The notes under the pieces were generated by a model. The model had not been told where the DNA came from. It made no database searches and saw nothing but the letters and a program-made list of their open reading frames with translations. Positions 45,400 to 54,312 of a stretch of 64,000 bases of DNA are shown in pieces (positions within the stretch are counted from its first letter, which is position 1; each line of letters starts with the position of its first letter). The translations under genes and the position numbers were made by a program. The DNA is from Paenibacillus sp. sptzw28 (GTDB lineage: Bacteria; Bacillota; Bacilli; Paenibacillales; Paenibacillaceae). The DNA lies in the NCBI RefSeq assembly GCF_019550795.1, contig NZ_CP080545.1, positions 3,506,001 through 3,570,000 on the forward strand, given 5' to 3'.

Positions 45400-46650
45400 T
45401 TGGCGGTATTATCCACCGGACCAATTAATAATAGTTCTGTAACTGGTGTAAGGCCTACACCGTTTGTCACCATCATAATCGATAATCGGAATACAGTAAG
45501 CTCCTCGGAAATATTGATTGAAGGTTATTATTTAAACGGCACCAGAAACATGTACGTACTAGAATTGTTATCAGTGGAGCCAAATGCTGTTATAACCAGG
45601 AAATATTACGCAAATTTCGATGCTTTTGAATTTGTCTTTACCACAAGCGGAGCTGCCGAGAGCGAAACTCAAGTTTCTGTATGGGGAAAAAATGCATCGG
45701 GGCAATTGGTAGCTGCCCATCGAATCGTTTCGGATGAGCTCTTAGGTTCGACAGCAGCAGGTCCTCCAGGTCCTCCAGGACCACAAGGGCCTCAAGGACC
45801 TCAAGGACCTCAAGCGACCCCTACATTTCTTTATGTAACTAATGTTGGCGATGATACTGTAGAAATCTATAATATTACCGTGCCAATAGCTCCTGTTCGA
45901 GTAGGTGAGTTTAATGGAGGGAATTTAGTTAGTCCTAGGGGATTGGCGATTACAGGTACCACTCTTTACGTAGGAAATGGAAATGATCCTAATGTCGATA
46001 TTTATGATATTGCCATTCCTACAGATCCTGCTCATTTAGGGGAGTTTCATGGAGGAGATATATTTTTCTTCGGGTCTTTTGATTTGGCGGTTACAGGTAC
46101 CACTCTTTATGTAGCTAATATTAGTTTTAGCACTGTAGCTATCCATGATATTACCAATCCAACGGCCCCTATATTTGTTGGGGAGTTTGGGGCAGGTGAG
46201 ATACCATTTGCCACCACTGGATTGGCGATTACAGGCACTACTCTTTATGTAACGAATTTGGGTAACACAGTAGAGATCTATGATATTACCAACCCGACGG
46301 CTCCAGTGCATGCAGGAGGGGTTAATGGAGGAAATTTGGTTAGTCCTCTCGGATTGGCAATTACAGGAACCACTCTATATGTAGCAAGTAGTGGGGACAA
46401 CAATGTAGTTATTTATGATATTACAAATCCTGCTGCCCCTGCATTTGAAGGGACGTTTGGTGCAGGGGATTTAAATAGTCCTGTTGGCTTGGCTATCACG
46501 GGTACTACTCTTTATGTATCAAATTCTAACGATAGCACTATTGAAGTTTATAATATAACCAATCCTACAGCTCCCGTCCGTATAGGAGAGTTTGGTGCAG
46601 GGGATTTAAATGCCCCTAACTTTTTGGCTATTTTTACGATAGTAGACTAA
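45400..46650 (+). CDS. Collagen-like surface protein with six-bladed repeat domain (LVIVD/propeller-like)
   Basis: 416 residues from TTG 45400; GGAGG (45385-45389) is spaced for it, while GTG 45391 is too close. The N-terminal domain (about 1-120) contains VTIIIDNRNTVSSSEILIEG and other blocks seen in exosporium/collagen-like proteins. A short collagen tract GPPGPPGPQGPQGPQGPQ follows. Six repeats of about 43 residues then carry LYVxN, VEIYDITNPTAPV and GLAITGTTLYV, an LVIVD-like beta-propeller pattern. The gene is visibly more AT-rich than its neighbours. There is no signal peptide, as for spore-surface proteins. Likely spore-surface or adhesin-like; binding target unknown. Confidence 0.82.
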   Translation: MAVLSTGPINNSSVTGVRPTPFVTIIIDNRNTVSSSEILIEGYYLNGTRNMYVLELLSVEPNAVITRKYYANFDAFEFVFTTSGAAESETQVSVWGKNASGQLVAAHRIVSDELLGSTAAGPPGPPGPQGPQGPQGPQATPTFLYVTNVGDDTVEIYNITVPIAPVRVGEFNGGNLVSPRGLAITGTTLYVGNGNDPNVDIYDIAIPTDPAHLGEFHGGDIFFFGSFDLAVTGTTLYVANISFSTVAIHDITNPTAPIFVGEFGAGEIPFATTGLAITGTTLYVTNLGNTVEIYDITNPTAPVHAGGVNGGNLVSPLGLAITGTTLYVASSGDNNVVIYDITNPAAPAFEGTFGAGDLNSPVGLAITGTTLYVSNSNDSTIEVYNITNPTAPVRIGEFGAGDLNAPNFLAIFTIVD

Positions 46651-46682
46651 ATGTCCTATGATAAAGGTTTATGTGCTGTGTC

Positions 46683-46754
46683 CGGGGGACAAGAACATCG
46701 GTAATGGGTCGTGTAAGTTATTGTCCTTTTAACGATGTATGTTCTTGTCCCCCG
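46683..46754. repeat. MITE-like 72-bp inverted-repeat element
   Basis: A perfect 16-bp inverted repeat (46683-46698 and 46739-46754; CGGGGGACAAGAACAT and complement) encloses 40 nt. GGGACAA/TTGTCC-type sequence recurs inside. It follows the AT-rich repeat gene by 32 bp. It encodes no protein, and its form suits a MITE, an IS remnant or a large hairpin terminator. Confidence 0.5.
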
Positions 46755-47128
46755 AAAATGATTGGAATTATCACGGTTCGTTTAACGAAAAGATTTGTGG
46801 AGCTTTCAATGTTTTCACCATTGTTTGTGTTCCGAGGGCTCTAAAGCTCCGAAAATTCGCGAATAGGCTCCATCCACCGGCATACTTCACTGTACTGCGG
46901 GCTAAACACATCTAATTTGCTACATATTCTGACGGTGCTTCTCAGAATCGAAGGCCCCTTTTTACTCAGGCATTATTCGAGATGCCTGAATGGCTTTCGC
47001 ATTCTGGCAAACCAGGCTATTTTTTTCATCAAGGTGAAATTAAATATTTGCTTGATAATGTTTTATTTGGCTTCAAAAAGTAAAAGCTTATCTATGAAAA
47101 CTAATTTTACGGCTGCCAGGAGGAAAAC
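46755..47128. other. Intergenic region, no gene seen
   Basis: About 370 AT-rich bases upstream of the SOD gene. It contains a perfect 8-bp hairpin (TCAGGCAT and ATGCCTGA, 46966-46989). No ORF has a ribosome site. The promoter of the SOD gene must lie here. Confidence 0.5.
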
Positions 47129-47668
47129 ATGAAAAAAATCGCAATATCGATTTGTTTGTCATTAAGCCTGCTTTGCTTTAACTCAGCCTTTGCCAAAGCG
47201 GCGTCCGCCGATGCAAGCGTTCCCGCAGTGACGGTGAAAATTGTGAATAGTGACGGCCGAGCTATCGGAACGGCGCAGCTTGTACAACAAACGCATGGAG
47301 TTCACATTTACCTTCAAGCGGAGAAGCTGCCACCCGGGACGCATGGTATTCACTTTCACACAATCGGCAAATGCGAGACGCCCGATTTCAAGTCGGCGGG
47401 AGAACATTTCAATCCGCAGGGTAAACAGCACGGCTTTCACAACCCGAAAGGCTTTCATGCAGGGGATTTATTAAACATCCAAGTCGGAGCGGACGGCAGA
47501 GTAAAGGCGGAGCTGGTGAGTCAGACGGTCACTCTCGTTAAAGGTAAGTCCAATTCTTTATTGAAGCCGGGCGGTACGTCGTTAATGATTCATGAGAAGG
47601 CAGACGATTATGTAACGGATCCGGCAGGCAATTCCGGCAGCCGAATCGCTTGTGGGTCAATACAATAA
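47129..47668 (+). CDS. sodC: Secreted Cu/Zn superoxide dismutase
   Basis: 179 residues with a Sec-type signal peptide (cleavage near AFAKA-A, about 24). AGGAGG lies ahead of ATG 47129. The Cu/Zn ligands of the family are all visible: His75, His77, His93, His101 or 104, His110, Asp113 and His155. The Cys82/Cys175 disulfide pair and the active-site Arg172 (GSRIACG) are also kept. Several Bacillus homologues such as YojM lack a copper ligand, so this copy may be fully active, dismutating superoxide outside the cell. Confidence 0.9.
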   Translation: MKKIAISICLSLSLLCFNSAFAKAASADASVPAVTVKIVNSDGRAIGTAQLVQQTHGVHIYLQAEKLPPGTHGIHFHTIGKCETPDFKSAGEHFNPQGKQHGFHNPKGFHAGDLLNIQVGADGRVKAELVSQTVTLVKGKSNSLLKPGGTSLMIHEKADDYVTDPAGNSGSRIACGSIQ

Positions 47669-47674
47669 TTAAAC

Positions 47675-47714
47675 AAAAAAAGGCCCTGCCCGGAATACCG
47701 GGTCAAGGCCTTTC
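47675..47714. terminator. Bidirectional rho-independent terminator
   Basis: AAAGGCC/GGCCTTT outer arms with a CCGG/CCGG inner pairing, between the convergent sodC and NlpC/P60 genes. Confidence 0.8.
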
Positions 47715-47723
47715 GTCGTTTTA

Positions 47724-48239
47724 TTAGAGTACGCGGCGTGCGGTAATGAACCTTTTCTGATAAGAGGAAGAGTTGAAGTTGCTGATTGTTACGCCATATA
47801 CGGAGCCGGTGGTGTTATGAATGAATTTACCGTCCCCCATATAAATGCCGACATGATTCACCTTCCCTGGAGTTTTGACGCTGAAGAACAGCAAATCACC
47901 TTTCTTCAGATTGCTTTTGCTGACAAATACTCCCTGTTTACTTTGAGCGGATGAACCCCATTTAAGCGTAACTCCCTGAGAAGCGAATACATATTTGGTA
48001 AAGGAAGAGCAGTCAAAATAAAGCTTCGAAGGATTATTCACACCGAACTTATATTTCACTTTACCAATAAGCGACCCGGCGAAATTAATAACCGAATCCG
48101 CCTTCTGCGCCGATGATGCGGACGCCTGGACTTGAGCCGTAGCCGCATGTGCGGATGGTGTAGAAATCGCTGATGCAGACAGGATAATACCAAGACAAGC
48201 TGCACCAATTGCAAATTTACGGAGCGCGTTCTGTTTCAT
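47724..48239 (-). CDS. NlpC/P60-family cell-wall hydrolase
   Basis: 171 residues from ATG 48239 (TAGGGAGG upstream). A signal peptide (about 1-32, ending SAHAA) is followed by a single NlpC/P60 domain. The catalytic Cys lies in LYFDCSSFTKYVF and the His in VNHVGIYMGDG, with a further His in KFIHNTTGS. Predicted D,L-endopeptidase cutting gamma-D-Glu-diaminoacid bonds in peptidoglycan. A clear paralogue lies divergently at 48568. Confidence 0.92.
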   Translation of the reverse strand: MKQNALRKFAIGAACLGIILSASAISTPSAHAATAQVQASASSAQKADSVINFAGSLIGKVKYKFGVNNPSKLYFDCSSFTKYVFASQGVTLKWGSSAQSKQGVFVSKSNLKKGDLLFFSVKTPGKVNHVGIYMGDGKFIHNTTGSVYGVTISNFNSSSYQKRFITARRVL

Positions 48240-48567
48240 TATTCCAAGTAGCCTCCCTAGAAGTTTTCTGCGATACTCCCTGATTAAACACCCTCGCGGG
48301 CAGAACACTCGCTTCGGAAGCATACGCAATGCTGGATGTGCGAACAGTATAGCACGCACTCCAAAGGGACAAGCCTATTCTAAGAAAACGCTAATCAAGC
48401 AATTTATTCCATATTTTATTAGAAAATTCTCATGCTATTCTCATAAAGTCCCAAATGACCTGCTCTCAGCGGGTTTTCACCCTCATATACCAATTTGGGT
48501 TAGTTTAGTCTGTGTTATATTAATAAACAGTAAAAAGCACAGTAATAACGGAGGGACAGCATAGAAG
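48240..48567. other. Divergent promoter region of two NlpC/P60 genes
   Basis: About 330 bp between divergently transcribed hydrolases. The open frame on the minus strand beyond 48239 has no ribosome site of its own, so it is leader sequence. I looked for a ydaO-type (c-di-AMP) riboswitch, common before such genes, and did not recognise one. Confidence 0.5.
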
Positions 48568-49050
48568 ATGCAGAAGTTCAGAATACTTAAGAAATTTGCA
48601 GCTATCAGCTTATGCACTGCGATCGGTTTCTCGGCCGCCTGTTTCGGTTCTGCTGCGAAAACGGAAGCCGCAGTTCCGGCTTCAACTAAATTAATCGCAA
48701 AAGGTAAGCAATATTTGGGAGTCCCTTATAAATTCGGCGCACCTGCCAATGTGAAATACGCCTTCGACTGCTCCTCCTTTACACAATACGTCTTCAAGTT
48801 AGCCGGTATTTCGCTGCCGAGATCTTCTTCCGCACAAGCATCGGTCGGCAAGAAAGTGATCAAGAGTAATTTGAGCGTTGGCGACCTTGTGTTCTTCAAG
48901 ACCAACGGCAGGGGCATCAGCCATGTTGCCATTTATGCCGGAAACAATAAAATACTGCACAGTTCGAGCAGCAAAGGCGTCACGCTCGCCGACATGTCGA
49001 CGAGCTACTGGAAAAAATCCTTTGTTACCGCGCGCCGCGTCATCAAGTAA
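48568..49050 (+). CDS. NlpC/P60-family cell-wall hydrolase, paralogue
   Basis: 160 residues. Signal peptide (ISLCTAIGFSAACFGSAAKT), then the NlpC/P60 domain: Cys in YAFDCSSFTQYVF, His in ISHVAIYAGNN, His in KILHSSSSKG. Ends in TARRVIK as its neighbour ends TARRVL. GGAGGG precedes the start. Divergent from the paralogue at 47724-48239. The pair likely arose by duplication and inversion. Confidence 0.92.
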   Translation: MQKFRILKKFAAISLCTAIGFSAACFGSAAKTEAAVPASTKLIAKGKQYLGVPYKFGAPANVKYAFDCSSFTQYVFKLAGISLPRSSSAQASVGKKVIKSNLSVGDLVFFKTNGRGISHVAIYAGNNKILHSSSSKGVTLADMSTSYWKKSFVTARRVIK

Positions 49051-49075
49051 ACACTTCTATGACAAACCAAGCTCA

Positions 49076-49104
49076 AAAGCCTACAGGTTAATCCTGTAGG
49101 CTTT
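49076..49104. terminator. Bidirectional rho-independent terminator
   Basis: Perfect 12-bp arms AAAGCCTACAGG and complement with a TTAAT loop. Confidence 0.85.
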
Positions 49105-49134
49105 ATTGTTCATCAAATTATTAGCAAAATTTTG

Positions 49135-50076
49135 TTACTGCAGCAGGCTTTTATGTATCCAGATCGCCGCTTGCGACCCGTCACCCATTGCAATTACCGC
49201 CTGTTCAGAATGGACTGCGACATCCCCCGCCGCCCATACATGCTTTACATTCGTCATTTTGGTTCTTGCGTCGACTGGAATGTGCCGGTTATGTGTAAGT
49301 TCAACACCCAACTGTCCGGCCAAGGAAGATCTGACTTCGTTTCCTCCGAATGCGATGAAACCGTAATTCCCTTCAATAAAAGTGTCATTCTGAAGGACGG
49401 CTCCCTTAAACTGCGTTCCCTGTACGACAGCTTGTTTTATCGGCTCTTCGATATATACGATCTTATGCTTCCTCAATTCCTTGAGAATCTCATCGTCAAA
49501 CGGTACACGCTCATGGTTAATATAAACCAAATCTCGAGTCCAATAGGTCAGGGTAAGCGCCATCTCCGCTCCGGATTTACCTGCTCCCATGACAATCGTT
49601 CGTCTGTTCCTTGTTTCATACCCGTCGCAATCGGGACAAATGAATACGCTTATTCCCAAGCAGGGAACCAGCTCCGGGAACCCAGGGATACGGTCCTTCA
49701 CTCCGGTGGCTATCAGAAGTCTATGGGCAGAATATTGTTCGCCGTTGTCCGCCGAGATCGAGAAATACCCGTCTGACTTCCCTGCTTCCACAGCGCGGGC
49801 GGTCATAAATTCGATTCCCAGTGCTTCGGCTTGCTTTCGGCCGGTCTCGCGTATATAAGGACCGCTTACCCCCTCCGGCCAACCCAGAATGTTATGATAG
49901 CTGTTGCAAAGGTTCGATCTTCCGTCTTCGCTATCCAATACCAGAACCTTGCGATGATATCTTCCGAGCTGAATCGCCGCCTGTAAACCGGCGAATCCGC
50001 CGCCGACAATAATGCAATCGTAGTTCAGAGCAAATTCCTCCCGCTTCAGATTTCGGCCGGTTTTGATATGTCTCAT
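49135..50076 (-). CDS. Thioredoxin-reductase-like FAD/NAD(P) oxidoreductase
   Basis: 313 residues. FAD motif CIIVGGGFAGLQAAIQLGRY, NAD(P) motif TIVMGAGKSGAEMALTL, the redox-like pair in ICPDCDGYE (CPDC where thioredoxin reductase has CxxC), and the FAD-binding end AAGDVAVHSEQAV. It resembles TrxB-like enzymes that act with a thiol partner. ATG 50076 has only a weak site. A GGGAGGAA stretch inside suggests initiation nearer YDCIIVGGG at a non-ATG codon, so the first about 15 residues are uncertain. Confidence 0.88.
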   Translation of the reverse strand: MRHIKTGRNLKREEFALNYDCIIVGGGFAGLQAAIQLGRYHRKVLVLDSEDGRSNLCNSYHNILGWPEGVSGPYIRETGRKQAEALGIEFMTARAVEAGKSDGYFSISADNGEQYSAHRLLIATGVKDRIPGFPELVPCLGISVFICPDCDGYETRNRRTIVMGAGKSGAEMALTLTYWTRDLVYINHERVPFDDEILKELRKHKIVYIEEPIKQAVVQGTQFKGAVLQNDTFIEGNYGFIAFGGNEVRSSLAGQLGVELTHNRHIPVDARTKMTNVKHVWAAGDVAVHSEQAVIAMGDGSQAAIWIHKSLLQ

Positions 50077-50219
50077 TATTCCGGTTTCCGTGCCCTTTTA
50101 ATCAAATTTTAATAACATTTTGCTATGATAGCGGAATGAAGCCTGTGAAGATCGTTAATAACAGGGGTACATCCTGGGCATTCTAACGTCAATAAACACC
50201 TGGTGAGGGGGTTCTTCTC

Positions 50220-51200
50220 ATGACCGTTTATTCATTCGCGATAACTCTGCTCGCGCTTCTCGCGGCAGCTGGTGCCGGGTATAAGATGTCGGAACTGGTT
50301 ATTCATATTAGAACCTTTGGAGATGAAGACATTTACCGGTTTGAGACGGATGCTGGCACACTGGTGCGGGAAGATGTCGAGCGGCTCAGCCGGGAAGAGG
50401 CTCAGATCGAATCACCTTTCGGATATCAGCTTCGGGGCTGGTTCTTCCCAGCGCAGCGGGATGAAGGGAAAGCCGTCGTTCTCGTTCATGGCGTGACCTC
50501 TTCACTCATTGGATCGCTCAAATATATGTACCTGTTTCGCCGCAGAGGCTTTCACGTCCTCGCCTACGACCACCGGCGGCACGGACTGAGCGGCGGAAGC
50601 TCGACAACATTCGGCTTTTACGAGAAATACGATTTGAAAGCTTGCATCGATTGGCTGTTATCCAGGTGCGGACAAAATTGCAGGATAGGCGTATTGGGCG
50701 AGTCTATGGGGGCGGCCACGGCTCTGCAGCATGCGGCCATCGACAGGCGTGCGGCTTTCTACATTGCAGACTGCTCGTACTCAGACTTGACGGCGGAGCT
50801 GAAATACCGGCTGAAGGAAGATTTTCGTATGCCTCCATTTCCTATGCTGCAGCTGGCCAGCCTGTTTGCATGGCTTCGTTCGGGGTTCCGTTTCAGGTTC
50901 AGCCATGTTTCACCCGTACGCGATGTGGCAGATGTGGAAACGCCTGTATTATTTATCCACGGGGACGAAGACCGCTATATCCCAAAGGAAATGACTCTTC
51001 AGCTTTATGGCGCGAAGAAAGGCTTTAAGCGATTGCACCTGATGCGGGGTGCGGACCACGCCCAGTCTCTGCGCACGAACCGCGAGGAGTATGACTGCGT
51101 CGTGGGTACGTTCCTGGCGGAGCTCGGCCTCGCGGAACCGGCTGATTCCCCGGATATTTCCTCTCTGCAGCTTACTCCTCCATCCCCTGTGAACACATAA
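50220..51200 (+). CDS. Alpha/beta hydrolase (YqkD-like), membrane-anchored
   Basis: 326 residues. One N-terminal hydrophobic helix (ITLLALLAAAGAGYKMSE) then an alpha/beta hydrolase fold: oxyanion VLVHGVTSSL, nucleophile Ser in GVLGESMGAATAL, Asp in FIHGDEDRYIP, His in GADHAQSL, a complete catalytic triad. GAGGGGG lies before ATG 50220. Likely a lipase or peptidase of unknown substrate with its active site facing outward. Confidence 0.88.
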   Translation: MTVYSFAITLLALLAAAGAGYKMSELVIHIRTFGDEDIYRFETDAGTLVREDVERLSREEAQIESPFGYQLRGWFFPAQRDEGKAVVLVHGVTSSLIGSLKYMYLFRRRGFHVLAYDHRRHGLSGGSSTTFGFYEKYDLKACIDWLLSRCGQNCRIGVLGESMGAATALQHAAIDRRAAFYIADCSYSDLTAELKYRLKEDFRMPPFPMLQLASLFAWLRSGFRFRFSHVSPVRDVADVETPVLFIHGDEDRYIPKEMTLQLYGAKKGFKRLHLMRGADHAQSLRTNREEYDCVVGTFLAELGLAEPADSPDISSLQLTPPSPVNT

Positions 51201-51242
51201 CACAAGCAAACTGCCGCGGGCCGACCGGCAGTTTGCTTGTGT
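51200..51242 (+). terminator. Strong hairpin terminator
   Basis: A 17-bp perfect stem (51200-51216 with 51226-51242) immediately after the hydrolase stop. The T-tract is short. Confidence 0.75.
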
Positions 51243-51307
51243 CAGAGGACATTCATCCAATATAAGGTCACATCCGAAACAATCCCAAGGTATGAATTAA
51301 GAGGGGC

Positions 51308-52252
51308 TTAATCGAGGTTTATTTGCTCGATCCATTCGGTGCGCTTGCTTGTCATGCCTGCCAGAGCGGAATCGGCCGCCGAACTCTCCGATTGGAGCTG
51401 ATTTGCGACAGTTCTGACTTGATGGATCGCCTTAAGCAGTTGATCATGTGCATGTTGAATGCGTCCCTGGACAACCCAGTCGACGATGAGTCCGTCGAAC
51501 CAGTAGTCAGCCATCTTCAACATTCCGCCTGTCTCGATTTCAATATCGACGCTGCGCTGCAAGTCTGCCAGTTCATCTCGAAAATCGAGCATCAGGTGAT
51601 TCGCATTATGAATAAACTGCTTTGCATCATCGATGTGGTTATGTTTCAGATGTGTACTGACAATGCCGCCGCCGCCCCACAAGTCCCACTTGCCCCAGCC
51701 TTCCGCTTTCGACAAGCTTGTAGAAGCATCCTCTAGCGAAGCCAGGACGCGCTGACCAGCCCTCCATGCTTCATGAAACTCTTTAACAAGGATGGCCTGA
51801 TTCGCGATCTGCTCCTCCATTTCTGCCAGCTCGGATGATAAGAGTGAACTGCGGAGGGCGGATTCCTTCTCAGCCATCAGCTGGTCGTACTCTCGCTCGG
51901 CATTTCGGTAGTTTGCAAGATCGTCCCCGACCCGTTTTAAATCTGCCTCCAAATCTGCATACAGCTGCTTTGCTGCCTGCAGCTGCAGCGCTGCGGCAAG
52001 CACTTGCTGACGCTCCATCTCAAGCTGCTCTTCCTTACTTCGAAGAATCGTGTGAAACAGGTTGGTAAGCGACAGCCGGGTTAATTTATCGACATCGACC
52101 TGCTCCGATTCAAGCTGCAGTTCGAGCTGCGAAATGAGCCGCTCCTGCTCGCGCAGCCTTTTTTGCAGCTGCTCCCTTCTGCGTTCGGCCTTATTCAAGC
52201 GGAATTTGCCTTCCTTAGCTTCCGCTAACCGGCGGTGAAATGTATCTGTCAT
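51308..52252 (-). CDS. Coiled-coil protein of unknown function
   Basis: 314 residues from ATG 52252 (CGGAGG upstream). Residues about 10-180 are one long coiled coil rich in Glu, Lys, Gln and Arg (KAERRREQLQKRLREQERLI, LEMERQQVLAAALQLQAAKQ). A conserved-looking Gly/Trp patch follows (AEGWGKWDLWGGGGIVSTHL), then more helices. This arrangement is seen in uncharacterised Bacilli proteins. It follows the lasso exporter on the same strand, but a terminator lies between, so a functional link is not implied. Confidence 0.72.
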   Translation of the reverse strand: MTDTFHRRLAEAKEGKFRLNKAERRREQLQKRLREQERLISQLELQLESEQVDVDKLTRLSLTNLFHTILRSKEEQLEMERQQVLAAALQLQAAKQLYADLEADLKRVGDDLANYRNAEREYDQLMAEKESALRSSLLSSELAEMEEQIANQAILVKEFHEAWRAGQRVLASLEDASTSLSKAEGWGKWDLWGGGGIVSTHLKHNHIDDAKQFIHNANHLMLDFRDELADLQRSVDIEIETGGMLKMADYWFDGLIVDWVVQGRIQHAHDQLLKAIHQVRTVANQLQSESSAADSALAGMTSKRTEWIEQINLD

Positions 52253-52356
52253 TAATAATTCCTCCGTTTCATGGATTAAGTGGGAATTCATGTATTACTG
52301 CTTTTTATTACGTTAGCTTGCGTGTTCGGTTCCGGAGGCGGGGGGATTTTGAAATC

Positions 52357-52393
52357 AAAAAAAAAAAAAGCCCGCCAACTAAGTGAACGGGCC
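52357..52393 (-). terminator. Rho-independent terminator of the lasso operon
   Basis: GCCCG and CGGGC arms around a 13-nt loop, followed on the minus strand by a 12-T tract, right after the exporter gene. Confidence 0.88.
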
Positions 52394-52431
52394 ATTGATC
52401 GTTATTCATGGTTATTTTGCGATAAGTGTTC

Positions 52432-54234
52432 TTAAACGTTTACTCCCGCTTGATATCCCAGCAGCTTGCTGAACGTTCCGGTTGTTTCTCTTGAAAGCTG
52501 GTGATATCCACCCTGCTGGATCAACCGTCCGCGGTCCAATACGATCACCTGGTCAGCATTGCGGATCGTCGACAACCGGTGGGCAATGACGATAATCGTC
52601 ATCTGGCCCTTGAGCCGCTCCAGTGCTTCTTGAATCTTCGCCTCATTCTCACTGTCAAGGCTGCTGGTGGCCTCATCCAGCACGAGTATGGCTGGCTTTC
52701 TGAGAATCGCCCGCGCCAGGACGATCCGCTGCCTTTCCCCGCCGGAAATTCGAAGCCCCCGGTCTCCGAGAACAGTGTCCAGCTCCTGAGGCAGATTCCG
52801 GACAAATTCCTCTGAAGCCGAGAACCTTAAGGCCTCCCACATGTCTTCCTCGCTTGCATCCGGTGCAGCTACAGACAGATTTTCTCTGACGCTGGCATGG
52901 AACAGGAAAGGATCCTGCGAGACATAGCTGACGGATCTCCGCAATGCGAAAGCCGTTTCTTTGACGAGGGGACTTCCGTCTACCAGGACCTCGCCTTTCT
53001 CAGGTTCATTAAGGCCTATCAGTATATCGATCAAGGTGCTTTTTCCGGCACCGGATTTGCCGACGATAGCTGTCATACTGTTAGCGGGTATGCAAAGACT
53101 GATATCCTGAAGGGCATAAGAGGAATGATTCCTGTCGTAGCTGTAATAAATATGACGGCATTCAATCCCCTGCTCGATGCGTAAGGATCGGCCATTGGTA
53201 TGGATATCATCCAAATCCAATTCCTTGTTCGCGTCACATTCCTTCTGAAGAGCCAGCAAACTTGTAAATGCCGGCATCGATTGGGCGATCTGTTCCCAGT
53301 TGGCCTGCAGCATGGCGAACTTCGGCCACAAGCGGGAGAAGATAATGACGATTAATAACAGCTGTCCGGCCTGTACGTCGAACACCTCGAAGGATACGTA
53401 AACGAATAAGACGATCAGTATGATGGACACTATTTTATAGTAATATTGCGAAGTGGATTGCAGTCTCGCGAATTGAACGAAATTATTTTCCATCCGATAA
53501 CACAGCCCGCGAAATAAGGACAAATGCTGCCCTTCCATCATATTGCTTTTAATATCTTTAATGCCGTTGAAATGGTCGGTGATTCCGGCCATAAAGCTCT
53601 GTGACAGCTCTGTCGTTTGATCCCCTATTATTTTCGATTTTCGGATAAATTTACGAGCATAAATTGCCAGCGTTAAACCGCAGATAAGAATAACAGCGGT
53701 AAGCTTCGCCGACAGGAAGAACGCGAAGCCGATCTGCACAACCGTGAACAGAATCGTCGTCATAATTCTCAGGGTGAGATAGGTTCCCGTACTGACGCGT
53801 GTCAGCTCATTCGTCATAATATGATTGAAATCCGATTTTCTTTTTCTCAGGAAAAAAGACCACTTGGCCTGCAGTAAGGACTGATATACTTCGAGCCTCA
53901 AATGACGTACAAAGCCCTGTTGAATGGTCAAATTCATATTCGTTTGATTGCGCTGAAGCTGTGCCTGGACTAACAACAATAGAATGAAAATTCCAAGAAT
54001 AACGGGCAGCTTCATGCCTTGCGGCAATTCTGCAAGCGGCTTGGCCAATGCGGAAATATACGGCACTCCGGCAGTACTCAAGCTGAAAAGGCCGATCAGG
54101 CTGAGCATCGGAGCTAACAGATAGATTCCAACGCCTTCCATCAAGCTTATTACCGTCATTCCAATTAAATTGATATACAGCTTCAGACCCGCAAAATCGT
54201 GCAGCTTTCTGATGTAAACAAGTATTTGAGCCAC
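52432..54234 (-). CDS. Lasso-peptide ABC exporter (permease-ATPase fusion)
   Basis: 600 residues from GTG 54234 (AAGGGGAG upstream). Six membrane helices (about 1-320), then the nucleotide-binding domain: Walker A VGKSGAGKST (about residue 390), signature ISGGERQRIVLARAI, Walker B ILVLDEATSSLD, H-loop IAHRLST. A half-transporter that would homodimerise. It lies downstream of the lasso precursor and cyclase genes and corresponds to the D protein of lasso clusters: it exports the peptide and confers immunity. No peptidase-C39 domain is present, so leader removal is not done here. Confidence 0.9.
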   Translation of the reverse strand: MAQILVYIRKLHDFAGLKLYINLIGMTVISLMEGVGIYLLAPMLSLIGLFSLSTAGVPYISALAKPLAELPQGMKLPVILGIFILLLLVQAQLQRNQTNMNLTIQQGFVRHLRLEVYQSLLQAKWSFFLRKRKSDFNHIMTNELTRVSTGTYLTLRIMTTILFTVVQIGFAFFLSAKLTAVILICGLTLAIYARKFIRKSKIIGDQTTELSQSFMAGITDHFNGIKDIKSNMMEGQHLSLFRGLCYRMENNFVQFARLQSTSQYYYKIVSIILIVLFVYVSFEVFDVQAGQLLLIVIIFSRLWPKFAMLQANWEQIAQSMPAFTSLLALQKECDANKELDLDDIHTNGRSLRIEQGIECRHIYYSYDRNHSSYALQDISLCIPANSMTAIVGKSGAGKSTLIDILIGLNEPEKGEVLVDGSPLVKETAFALRRSVSYVSQDPFLFHASVRENLSVAAPDASEEDMWEALRFSASEEFVRNLPQELDTVLGDRGLRISGGERQRIVLARAILRKPAILVLDEATSSLDSENEAKIQEALERLKGQMTIIVIAHRLSTIRNADQVIVLDRGRLIQQGGYHQLSRETTGTFSKLLGYQAGVNV

Positions 54235-54265
54235 GTTGATCTCCCCTTATAGGCTGTTAAAGAGG

Positions 54266-54302
54266 GAAGCCCTTATACATTATTATCATGTATAAGGGCT
54301 TC
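54266..54302. repeat. Perfect intercistronic hairpin between precursor and exporter
   Basis: A 15-bp perfect stem (54266-54280 with 54288-54302) and a 7-nt loop, just after the precursor stop. It lacks a strong T-tract on the minus strand, so it probably attenuates read-through or protects the precursor mRNA end rather than fully terminating. Confidence 0.7.
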
Positions 54303-54312
54303 TTGAGGAATC

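Noticed and set aside
45820..46620. Regularly spaced DNA repeats, CRISPR-like at first glance
   Set aside because: The repeats keep reading frame, are about 130 bp apart and encode propeller blades; no spacer-repeat structure and no cas genes.
48240..48567. ydaO-type c-di-AMP riboswitch before the NlpC/P60 genes
   Set aside because: Such riboswitches are common before these genes, but I could not match the conserved core on either strand.
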